From positions 1 through 6,237 of the forward strand of contig CAIWTG010000169.1 of assembly GCA_903915565.1 (NCBI GenBank): a stretch of 6,237 bases of DNA, in the 5' to 3' direction. This stretch comes from an uncultured Chloroflexota bacterium (lineage in GTDB: Bacteria; Chloroflexota; Dehalococcoidia; Dehalococcoidales; RBG-16-60-22). The position numbers and the translations under genes are program-made. This document shows positions 1 to 5,358 of the stretch, in pieces (positions within the stretch are counted from its first letter, which is position 1; the number at the start of each line of letters is the position of its first letter). The notes under the pieces were generated by a model, which worked only from the letters and a program-made list of their open reading frames with translations, was not told the origin of the DNA and ran no database searches.

Positions 1-3
1 CAT
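1..3 (-). CDS. Start of the next leftward gene (only its ATG is in the window)
   Basis: Read on the minus strand, an ATG lies exactly at the window edge, six bases past the sigma factor stop codon. A GGAG sits eight bases before it (minus strand, positions 17 to 14), inside the end of the sigma gene, so the start is well placed for translation. The layout is that of a tightly coupled operon partner of an ECF sigma factor. In that position one often finds an anti-sigma factor or a DUF5667-type protein, but nothing of the product can be seen, so its identity is a guess from position only. Confidence 0.5.
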
Positions 4-8
4 GATAG

Positions 9-548
9 TTACTCCGTGGTCAGCGCTTTCCGCAGGGCAATAATGGCGCTGTGCTGCAAGGCTTTAATGGCTCCTTCACTTTTTCCCATCACCCCGGCGA
101 CTTCGGTAATCGAAAGCTCGGAGGCGAAGCGCAGGGAGATGACTTCCTGCTGGGCCGTCGTTAATCTTTTCGTCGCCACGATGATTTCCTCGATAGTAAT
201 CTTTTGTTCAATAATGTGCTTGGGGTCGCCGCCGATGGCGGGTATCGGCAAGGATTCATCCAGCGGGACGGTGGCGTGCTTAGTCTTCTTTCTTAAGTAG
301 TCGACTATCTGGTTATGGGCGATACGATAAAGCCAGGAGGCGAAGCGCATTCCCTTTTCTCTGTACGAAGAGATAGCCTGCAGGGCATGAAGAAAGACTT
401 GTTGCGTCATATCCTCCGCCTCGGTTCTATCGCCAATCTTGATTGCTATGTAGCGATAAATCCTGTCAAAATTCTCTTCATAGAGTTGAGTTAAAGCCAC
501 CTGGTCGCCCGTCTGGGCGCGCCGCACTAGGCTTGCCTCATCTTGCAC
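9..548 (-). CDS. RNA polymerase sigma factor, sigma-70 family, ECF type
   Basis: A 179-residue protein with the two-domain plan and usual length of an extracytoplasmic-function sigma factor, which directs RNA polymerase core to a small set of promoters. Region 2 covers about residues 20 to 90: the core-binding helix (LYEENFDRIYRYI), the EAEDMTQQVF motif, and SWLYRIAHNQIVDYLRKK, which melts and reads the -10 element. Region 4 covers about 118 to 177, with the helix-turn-helix around ELSITEVAGVMGKSEGAIKA for -35 recognition. There is no region 1 or 3 and no long C-terminal extension. The start is GTG at 548, chosen because AGGGG lies seven bases upstream (minus strand, 560 to 556); the codon gives MQDEASLV. 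It ends with TAA, five bases before the ATG of a further leftward gene that may be its anti-sigma factor. The signal it answers to is not visible. Sigma identity is very sure; the ECF subgroup is not assigned. Confidence 0.95.
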   Translation of the reverse strand: MQDEASLVRRAQTGDQVALTQLYEENFDRIYRYIAIKIGDRTEAEDMTQQVFLHALQAISSYREKGMRFASWLYRIAHNQIVDYLRKKTKHATVPLDESLPIPAIGGDPKHIIEQKITIEEIIVATKRLTTAQQEVISLRFASELSITEVAGVMGKSEGAIKALQHSAIIALRKALTTE

Positions 549-587
549 CTGACAACCCCTATCTTTGGCCGGTCTGGTTGGGGTAGT

Positions 588-613
588 AAACCGGCAGCAA
601 TATTTGGTGTTCC
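588..613 (-). promoter_or_regulatory. Candidate ECF-type promoter for the sigma gene (possible autoregulation)
   Basis: On the minus strand GGAAC (613 to 609) is followed after 15 bases by CGGTTT (593 to 588). GGAAC is the classical -35 core of many ECF sigma promoters, and a CG-started or GTT-containing -10 at 15 to 17 bases is common. A transcript would start near 582, giving a leader of about 35 bases to the GTG. Short motifs like these occur by chance, so this is a suggestion only. Confidence 0.3.
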
Positions 614-624
614 CCTGTGCATAT

Positions 625-630
625 ATTATA
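625..630 (-). promoter_or_regulatory. Candidate -10 box (TATAAT) facing the sigma gene
   Basis: A perfect TATAAT is read on the minus strand at 630 to 625. The best -35 at 17 bases is TATCCA (653 to 648), matching TTGACA at only three positions, and there is no TG extension. Transcription would begin near 618 and give a leader of about 70 bases. The region is AT-rich, which makes a chance TATAAT more likely. Confidence 0.35.
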
Positions 631-694
631 ACGAATATTGTAGTTTTTGGATAGTTTTGTACGTAAAGACATTACGGAAAAAATCTAATAAAAG

Positions 695-703
695 TGCTAT
701 AAT
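695..703 (+). promoter_or_regulatory. Extended -10 promoter of the ferredoxin-flavoprotein unit
   Basis: TGCTATAAT at 695-703 is a perfect TGn extended -10 element. No good TTGACA-like box lies 16 to 18 bases upstream, which fits extended -10 promoters, where the -35 is dispensable. The transcript would start near 710, leaving a leader of about 19 bases that still contains the AAGGAG ribosome binding site (717-722), six bases before the ATG at 729. Confidence 0.7.
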
Positions 704-728
704 CAGGCAAAACGTTAAGGAGTGCAAG

Positions 729-950
729 ATGGCTATCCGAAATTTCTACGCGGAAAAGTGCAACGGCTGCGGCATCTGCGTGGCATGCTGCCCTATGGAC
801 GTGCTGCGGCTGGATGAAAAAGCGAAAAAAGCGGTAGTGAAGTACCCCAAAGACTGCGTGGCGTGCTGGGGCTGCGAATCGTTTTGCCCACGGGGATGCT
901 TTGACGTTACACCGGAGAGGGGGAGGGGCGAATTAGTCTCGCCGTATTAA
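729..950 (+). CDS. Small dicluster [4Fe-4S] ferredoxin (AprB-like electron carrier)
   Basis: A 73-residue soluble protein with two cluster motifs. Motif 1 is C11-x2-C14-x2-C17-x3-C21-P and motif 2 is C43-x2-C46-x2-C49-x3-C53-P, the regular pattern for two [4Fe-4S] clusters. Extra cysteines are present at 20 and 57, and a tryptophan (W47) sits between two cluster cysteines. The protein is too short for the C-terminal tail of true adenylylsulfate reductase beta subunits. An upstream start at 543 is open in frame, but 729 is chosen: AAGGAG precedes it by six bases, the extended -10 promoter lies between the two, and the homologous part begins here. The flavoprotein gene follows after one base, so the ferredoxin is almost surely its redox partner or small subunit, passing electrons to or from FAD in the cytoplasm. 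The specific partner reaction is not shown. Confidence 0.93.
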   Translation: MAIRNFYAEKCNGCGICVACCPMDVLRLDEKAKKAVVKYPKDCVACWGCESFCPRGCFDVTPERGRGELVSPY

Positions 951-951
951 T

Positions 952-2640
952 ATGAATAAGGTAGAGAGCTTAGGAACAGTCATCACCACCGACGTTTTAA
1001 TTTTGGGGGCGGGCGGAGCGGGTTTGTGCGCCGCGCTAAAAGCTAAAGAACAAAACGTTGACGTTCTACTCATCGATAAAATGGGCATCGGGTGGAACGG
1101 GCAAGTGCCAATCGGGGGCGGCATTTTGGCTTACGTTTATCCGGAATATGCGGAAAAGTGGGCGGAAAACGTCACCCGCCAGAGCTTTTTCTTTAACAAC
1201 CAGGACTGGACTTACCAGTTGGGGAAATACATGCATAAAAGCACGCTAGATTTAGCCGACATGGGCATTACATTTTTTAGAAATAAAGGCGAGCTGAACA
1301 TTCTCAACTGGGGGCCGAATATTTACGTCACACTCTTCGACGCGCCGAAGTCGCTGGTGGCTTTAAAAAAGACAGCCAAAGCCCGCGGCGTGAAAATGAT
1401 GGATAAGATTTACGCCATCGACCTCTTGAAAAACGGCGACACGGTGGTGGGCGCCATCGGGTTGGGGTTAACGGACGGTAAGACTTATCTTTTTAACGCC
1501 AAGTCGGTCATTGTGGCGACGGGCAACTGCGGCTACATGCACGAAAAGACTTATTCTTCCGTCCTCGGGGAAGGGGCGGCGATGGGTTACCGCGCCGGGG
1601 CGCAACTGGTCAACGCCGAGTTTTCCAGCAGCTACGTCTGGGGCATCAAAGTCCTCGGTAAAGAGCTGATGGGCATCCATTTTTATCTCTATCTGGAAAA
1701 TGCCCGCGGCGAAAAAATCATGGGCAAATATTATCCGGAGCTGATGACCGGCAAGCACTCCGTTTATACCTTCGACCCGCGAGTGATAGACGCGATGCAG
1801 AAAGAAGTTAAGGCGGGGCTCGGCCCGATTTACATTAACCTCACGGGCTTAAGCGATAGCGAAATCGCCGGGCTGGCGGAGGACCAGGTGGAGGGACTAA
1901 CGCACCTGATGGGCAACGACACGATGAAACTGCTGCGGGAAAAGGCGGGCATCGACCCATCTAAAGAGAGGATGGAGATGTGGCCGCGGTACCTTTACAG
2001 CGGCGGTGGACTGCGCATTGACATCAATGGCATGACAACGCTGGACGGACTTTATGCCGCCGGCGGCGCATCGAGCAACAGCTGGTCGGGGGGAGGCGGG
2101 GGTCAGGGCGGCCTGGGCGTACAGAGCGCCGCGGTGACGGGATTCGTGGCGGGGGAAAATGCCGCCAAATACGCCGGAAAAGCCAAACTACTGGATATAG
2201 ATTTCAATCAGGCGAAAAACGCCCTGGACAGAGTCATGGCGCCGATGCAGCAGGATGGGAACACCGATGCCTACGACTTCGCCTACCGCGTGCATGAAGC
2301 CGTCGTCCCAATGAAGTATAACCGGCAGAGGGAGGCGGGGCGAATGAAGGAAGCGCTGGGCATCGTACAGGACGCCAGGAACAAACTAAGCCGCGTCGGC
2401 GCTAAAGATTTCCACGACCTGGCGCGATATCATTCTGCGGAGAGTATGACCATAGCGGCGGAGTTCACTTATAAAGCCGCCTTGATGCGGGAGGAAAGCC
2501 GCGCCGGACATTTCCGCGAGGACTTCCCCCACCGCGACGATAAAAACTGGTTCAAGTGGATAACCATCGAGCAGAAGAACGGCGCTCCCCGGTTAGCCAC
2601 CTTACCGGTGCCGTTGGAGAAGTATAAATTACAGCCATAA
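952..2640 (+). CDS. FAD-dependent oxidoreductase, fumarate reductase/AprA superfamily flavoprotein
   Basis: A 562-residue flavoprotein. A beta strand and the dinucleotide motif GAGGAG (19-24) bind the FAD adenosine diphosphate. IVATGNCG (187-194) is the second FAD contact, and GLYAAGGAS (366-374) with the glycine-rich stretch after it completes the FAD_binding_2 domain. The C-terminal helical domain (about 430-560) carries the family signature REESRAGHFREDFP (513-526) followed by RDD. The segment GWNGQVPIGGG (47-57) lacks the histidine that links FAD covalently in succinate dehydrogenase, so FAD should be non-covalent. The HPT motif and the HYxMGG histidine of fumarate reductases are also absent (here SSSYVWG and RYLYSGGG), so fumarate is an unlikely substrate. 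The start follows the ferredoxin stop by one base with no close ribosome binding site (the purine-rich stretch 913-929 is over 20 bases away), which suggests translational coupling. No membrane anchor or signal peptide is seen. Superfamily sure, substrate unknown. Confidence 0.93.
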   Translation: MNKVESLGTVITTDVLILGAGGAGLCAALKAKEQNVDVLLIDKMGIGWNGQVPIGGGILAYVYPEYAEKWAENVTRQSFFFNNQDWTYQLGKYMHKSTLDLADMGITFFRNKGELNILNWGPNIYVTLFDAPKSLVALKKTAKARGVKMMDKIYAIDLLKNGDTVVGAIGLGLTDGKTYLFNAKSVIVATGNCGYMHEKTYSSVLGEGAAMGYRAGAQLVNAEFSSSYVWGIKVLGKELMGIHFYLYLENARGEKIMGKYYPELMTGKHSVYTFDPRVIDAMQKEVKAGLGPIYINLTGLSDSEIAGLAEDQVEGLTHLMGNDTMKLLREKAGIDPSKERMEMWPRYLYSGGGLRIDINGMTTLDGLYAAGGASSNSWSGGGGGQGGLGVQSAAVTGFVAGENAAKYAGKAKLLDIDFNQAKNALDRVMAPMQQDGNTDAYDFAYRVHEAVVPMKYNRQREAGRMKEALGIVQDARNKLSRVGAKDFHDLARYHSAESMTIAAEFTYKAALMREESRAGHFREDFPHRDDKNWFKWITIEQKNGAPRLATLPVPLEKYKLQP

Positions 2641-2648
2641 AATACCCT

Positions 2649-2677
2649 TTGACATTTGCGTTTTTTCTAGATATCAT
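2649..2677 (+). promoter_or_regulatory. Sigma-70 promoter of the ECF transporter/DUF1893/aldo-keto reductase unit
   Basis: TTGACA (2649-2654) matches the -35 consensus exactly and is followed after 17 bases by TATCAT (2672-2677), five of six matches to the -10. Transcription would begin near 2684. It lies nine bases after the flavoprotein stop codon, so the downstream genes can be expressed separately from the ferredoxin-flavoprotein pair. No clear terminator hairpin separates the two units, although a T6 run is present at 2661-2666. Confidence 0.75.
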
Positions 2678-2691
2678 TAGACTATAAGACG

Positions 2692-2701
2692 CGATATATC
2701 G
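2692..2701. promoter_or_regulatory. Palindrome in the leader, candidate operator
   Basis: CGATATATCG is a perfect 10-base palindrome, just downstream of the predicted start of transcription (about 2684) and ahead of the GGAGG ribosome binding site (2711-2715). A repressor bound here would block the promoter. It is short and made largely of alternating AT, so it may be chance. Confidence 0.3.
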
Positions 2702-2720
2702 TCATATAACGGAGGTTGTT

Positions 2721-3317
2721 ATGTTTAAAAGAATCGTTGTTGCCACCCAACCATTACCCCTATCGCTAAAACTCACCAACATTAAGACTTACGGCATTAT
2801 CGCCGCGTTTGTAGTGCTGAGCGTATTTACGCCGTGGGCAGTTCACCAGATTCCTAACGCCGGCGCCACCTATTTGCCGATGCAATTATTCATCTTCGTC
2901 GCCGCTTTAGCCGGCGGCTGGCAGATGGGCGCCATTGTCGGTTTGCTGACGCCGTTCGCCAGCTACCTGGTATCTGGCATGCCCATGTTAACCGTCCTGC
3001 CCCAGATAGCCGTAGAAGTTACGGCTTACGGCCTGATAGCCGGACTTTTACGCCAGAAGCTACACCTAAATGTTGTCTGGTCTTTGCTGGGCGCCATGAT
3101 TGGTGGACGTCTTGCATTACTAGGTACCGTAGGCATTGTGCAGGCGGTTACCGGCAATGTGTATAGCCCCCTCGGTCCTAGCGCCACCGCCTTCAGCGCC
3201 GTTTGGAGCACGATAGCGCAGGCTTGGCCGGGCATGCTCATCCAGCTGGCAGTGATACCGGCAGCTTTCTGGATTTACGGGCGCCTAACCGCGAAAAAAC
3301 AAACCGAGCAGGTTTAA
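2721..3317 (+). CDS. ECF transporter S component (substrate-binding membrane subunit)
   Basis: A 198-residue integral membrane protein with about six hydrophobic segments: roughly residues 22-41, 52-66, 67-86, 94-112, 117-140 and 165-188. The short cytoplasmic tail is charged. Size and topology, with the loop VSGMPMLTVLPQIAVEV leading into a helix rich in small residues (TAYGLIAGLL), fit the substrate-specific subunit of energy-coupling-factor transporters, which take up vitamins, precursors or metal ions. Residues before about 20 form a hydrophilic lead-in rather than a cleaved signal. No ATPase (EcfA) or EcfT gene is adjacent, so it would be a group II type sharing an energizing module encoded elsewhere. 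The start is supported by GGAGG five bases upstream. The stop overlaps the next start (TAATG). The substrate cannot be told from the sequence, and no riboswitch is evident in the roughly 37-base leader. Confidence 0.85.
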   Translation: MFKRIVVATQPLPLSLKLTNIKTYGIIAAFVVLSVFTPWAVHQIPNAGATYLPMQLFIFVAALAGGWQMGAIVGLLTPFASYLVSGMPMLTVLPQIAVEVTAYGLIAGLLRQKLHLNVVWSLLGAMIGGRLALLGTVGIVQAVTGNVYSPLGPSATAFSAVWSTIAQAWPGMLIQLAVIPAAFWIYGRLTAKKQTEQV

Positions 3318-3727
3318 TGTACACGGATCTCTATCGCGCGTTCCTGGAAAGCGATGACACGTTGCGCATTTTCCAGGAAAAAGCGCTAATCTTCTCGTCG
3401 ATTAAAGACCGGCTCTTACCGTTGATGGACTATTTATCGCAACATCAACCGGTGGAGCCGGTGGTAATTTTTGATAGAGTCATGGGCAATGCCGCTGCCC
3501 TGCTGGCGGTCAAAGCCAAAGCCAGTGAAGTCTATAGTCCGTTGGGCAGCGAGCTGGGCATCAAGACCCTAAAAAAACACAACATCAAATACCACCTCGA
3601 TACGGTTGTCCCTTACATCATGCGGCCGGATGGTAAAGAAATGTGCCCTATGGAGAAACTATCCATCGGGAAAACAACGGAAGAATTTTACCAGGAGATG
3701 AGAAGCCGTATCGAGGCAAAAGCGTAA
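3317..3727 (+). CDS. DUF1893 family protein (TM1506-like, cytidine-deaminase-like fold)
   Basis: A 136-residue soluble protein that I recognise as DUF1893. Seen features are the central VVIFDRVMGNAAALLAVKAK block (about 49-68), then VYSPLGSELGIKTLKKHNI, then VVPYIMRPDGKEMCPMEKL ending near residue 117. The family is known from Thermotoga maritima TM1506, whose structure has a cytidine-deaminase-like fold. The zinc-binding HxE/PCxxC set of active deaminases is not visible here, so deaminase chemistry is doubtful. The conserved cysteine is in RPDGKEMCPME. The ATG at 3317 overlaps the transporter stop by one base and AGCAGG lies four bases upstream; a longer in-frame start at 3203 would run through the transporter gene and is rejected. 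The tight coupling suggests this protein acts on, or senses, what the transporter brings in. That is inference from position; no biochemical role is established to my knowledge. Confidence 0.85.
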   Translation: MYTDLYRAFLESDDTLRIFQEKALIFSSIKDRLLPLMDYLSQHQPVEPVVIFDRVMGNAAALLAVKAKASEVYSPLGSELGIKTLKKHNIKYHLDTVVPYIMRPDGKEMCPMEKLSIGKTTEEFYQEMRSRIEAKA

Positions 3728-3737
3728 GGAAGTTGAT

Positions 3738-4772
3738 ATGGAAAAGATAAAACTCGGCAAGACAGGGTTGATGGTAACGCGGCTAGGCTTTGGGGGAATA
3801 CCGATACAGCGGCTGACGGAGGCCGACGCCGTTAAAGTGGTGCAAAAATGCCTCGACCTGGGCGTTAATTATCTGGATACCGCCAATGGCTACACCACTA
3901 GCGAGGAGCGCATCGGTAAGGCGGTTAAGGGGCGGCGGCATGACGTCTTTATTGCCACCAAAACCTTCCCCGGCACGCCGGATATTATAGAAAAGAACCT
4001 CGACCTTTCATTAAAGCGGCTGGACACCGATTATATAGATATCTACCAGTTCCACGGCATCAACGATAAAGCCACGCTGGATAAAATCCTCGACCCGGAG
4101 AACGGGTTATATAAGGTATTTGAGAAAGCTAAGCAAGCCGGCAAGATAAGGCATATCGGCATCACCTCGCACCAGATGGACGCCGCCAAACTGGAAGTTC
4201 AATCCGATAAATTCGAGACTATCATGTTCCCCTTCAACTTTATCACCAACGAGCCCGCGAAAGAGCTGCTGCCCCTGTGCCGCGAGCATGACATGGGATT
4301 TATCGTCATGAAGCCGCTGGCCGGCGGTATGCTCGACGACGCTATGCTTTGTTTTAAATATCTCTTACAGTTCCCGGAAGTAGTCACCATACCCGGCATC
4401 GAAAAGATTAGCGAAATCGAAGAAATTGCGGCGATTTACGAGGGCCCGAAAAAAATCACCCCCGTCGAGTTTACGAGAATGAAACGGATGATTACCGAAC
4501 TGGGCACGCGGTTCTGCCGCCGCTGCGATTACTGCCAGCCCTGCGACCAGGGAATACCCATCTCCATGATTATGACCTTCCCCACTTTTGTAAAACGCCT
4601 CCCACCGGACTGGTATCTGAAGAGTCCTTTCATCCCGGAGGGGATGGAGAAAGCTAAAAACTGCACCGAGTGCGGCGAATGCGAATCACGCTGTCCGTTT
4701 AACCTGCCCATCAGGGAGATGCTAAAAGAAGGCTACAATCTCTACGAGCAGGTAAAAGCGGCCAACATATAA
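3738..4772 (+). CDS. Aldo/keto reductase with C-terminal two-cluster ferredoxin domain
   Basis: A 344-residue cytoplasmic oxidoreductase. Residues 1-245 form the aldo/keto reductase TIM barrel, opening with KLGKTGLMVTRLGFGG. The catalytic tetrad is complete: D47 and Y52 in LDTANGY, K75 in ATK, and H106 in YQFHG. The NAD(P) site is suggested by MKPLAGGM (191-198) and VTIPGIEKISEIEE (216-229). The C-terminal part (about 255-330) has eight cysteines in two groups: C260, C263, C266, C269 and C309, C312, C315, C319 followed by P. This is the arrangement of ferredoxin-tailed aldo/keto reductases, expected to hold [4Fe-4S] clusters and to link hydride chemistry with one-electron carriers. Such fusions are common in anaerobes. 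AGGAAG lies five bases before the ATG, and the gene follows DUF1893 by ten bases, so it is the third gene of that operon. The physiological substrate is unknown. Confidence 0.95.
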   Translation: MEKIKLGKTGLMVTRLGFGGIPIQRLTEADAVKVVQKCLDLGVNYLDTANGYTTSEERIGKAVKGRRHDVFIATKTFPGTPDIIEKNLDLSLKRLDTDYIDIYQFHGINDKATLDKILDPENGLYKVFEKAKQAGKIRHIGITSHQMDAAKLEVQSDKFETIMFPFNFITNEPAKELLPLCREHDMGFIVMKPLAGGMLDDAMLCFKYLLQFPEVVTIPGIEKISEIEEIAAIYEGPKKITPVEFTRMKRMITELGTRFCRRCDYCQPCDQGIPISMIMTFPTFVKRLPPDWYLKSPFIPEGMEKAKNCTECGECESRCPFNLPIREMLKEGYNLYEQVKAANI

Positions 4773-4775
4773 GCA

Positions 4776-4847
4776 ACCTCCTGAAAAACAAGACAAACCT
4801 CTATATAAAGATATATAATGGCTAAAAACATCGGTTAATAAGGAGGT
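4776..4847 (+). repeat. Complementary arms that could mask the cupin ribosome binding site
   Basis: ACCTCCT (4776-4782), three bases after the aldo/keto reductase stop, is a perfect complement of AGGAGGT (4841-4847), the ribosome binding site of the cupin gene. In a read-through mRNA the two could pair across a 58-base loop. A transcript from the cupin gene's own TATAAT would start near 4826 and lack the first arm. Seven pairs over a long loop are weak, so the function is speculative. Confidence 0.3.
4790..4819 (+). promoter_or_regulatory. Candidate promoter of the cupin gene
   Basis: A perfect TATAAT (4814-4819) is preceded after 18 bases by AAGACA (4790-4795), four of six matches to the -35. 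The start of transcription would be near 4826, about 28 bases ahead of the ATG at 4854. The region is AT-rich, so the -10 match carries less weight than usual. Confidence 0.5.
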
Positions 4848-4853
4848 GTCCCC

Positions 4854-5294
4854 ATGGCAAGCGATAGAGCCAAACTGGAAAAATATTTCAAGAAAAGCGT
4901 CATGACCAATAAGACCCCCCACTCGGAAGTTAAAGCCCCCCGACTCGGCCTGCACAGCGATAAGGATTACGGCAACCGCAATTTTTCGATGAGCTGGTGG
5001 GCAATTACCGAACCATTTACGATGGTGACGGACTGTCACGCCCACGACTTCGACCAGTTCCTTGTTTTTGTGGGGGGCGACCTCACCAATATGCCCAAGC
5101 TGGGCGGCGAGGTCGAGTTGACCTTAAGCCTGGACGGTAAAAAACTGGAAAAGTTCGTCATTACCGAAGCCTGCACCGTTTACGTGCCGGCCGGGCTTTA
5201 CCACTGCCCACTTAATTTTAAGAAAATTAACGACCCCAAGAAGCCCATCCTCTTCCACGACCTGTTCTTCTCGCCGGAATATAAACGCCGATAA
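4854..5294 (+). CDS. Small single-domain cupin-fold protein
   Basis: A 146-residue soluble protein. CHAHDFDQFLVFVGG (61-75) resembles cupin motif 1, with H62 and H64 as likely metal ligands, but glutamine 68 stands near where many cupins have glutamate. VPAGLYHCPLNF (111-122) is cupin motif 2 (PxGxxH), with H117 as third ligand. The length fits a single beta barrel with an N-terminal extension of about 40 residues that is basic and hydrophilic. A strong AGGAGGTG lies five bases before the ATG. It stands alone between its own promoter and a terminator-like hairpin, so it is probably a single-gene unit. Cupins range from enzymes to binding proteins and nothing here selects a substrate; a metal-dependent enzyme or small-molecule binding role is possible. 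Fold assignment is fairly sure, function unknown. Confidence 0.8.
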   Translation: MASDRAKLEKYFKKSVMTNKTPHSEVKAPRLGLHSDKDYGNRNFSMSWWAITEPFTMVTDCHAHDFDQFLVFVGGDLTNMPKLGGEVELTLSLDGKKLEKFVITEACTVYVPAGLYHCPLNFKKINDPKKPILFHDLFFSPEYKRR

Positions 5295-5311
5295 AATAAA
5301 AGAGCTAAGAA

Positions 5312-5349
5312 AGCGGGCATACATGTTAAAGTGTGTGCCCGTTGCTTTT
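5312..5349 (+). terminator. Rho-independent terminator-like hairpin after the cupin gene
   Basis: CGGGCATACA (5314-5323) pairs with TGTGTGCCCG (5332-5341) over an eight-base loop, with one G-U pair; two more pairs (one of them G-U) extend it to 5312/5343. The following bases are TTGCTTTT, a short and interrupted U tract, after an A-rich left flank. It begins 17 bases after the cupin stop. The upstream ATG at 5323, in frame with the next gene, falls inside this hairpin, which argues against that start. Confidence 0.65.
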
Positions 5350-5358
5350 GGGAGAAAG

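Noticed and set aside
598..640. CAATATT and AATATTG inverted arms (598-604, 634-640) as a regulator site
   Set aside because: The arms are short and AT-rich in an AT-rich spacer and share a self-complementary AATATT core, so chance is the simpler explanation.
543..728. N-terminal extension of the ferredoxin to an upstream in-frame start
   Set aside because: It would overlap the divergent sigma gene start and run through the extended -10 promoter; the ribosome binding site and the ferredoxin homology both point to 729.
952..2640. Calling the flavoprotein fumarate reductase or succinate dehydrogenase
   Set aside because: The covalent-FAD histidine and the substrate histidines are missing, and no iron-sulfur SdhB or membrane anchor gene is adjacent.
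2655..2670. Terminator after the flavoprotein gene at the T6 run
   Set aside because: No stem of useful length precedes the T run, and the region is better explained as the spacer of the TTGACA/TATCAT promoter.
3203..3316. N-terminal extension of the DUF1893 protein
   Set aside because: It is the transporter coding sequence read in another frame; the TAATG junction at 3315-3319 gives a natural start.
5323..5358. Start of the GNAT gene at 5323
   Set aside because: This ATG lies inside the terminator-like hairpin, has no ribosome binding site, and adds 12 residues of no GNAT character; 5359 has GGAG just upstream.
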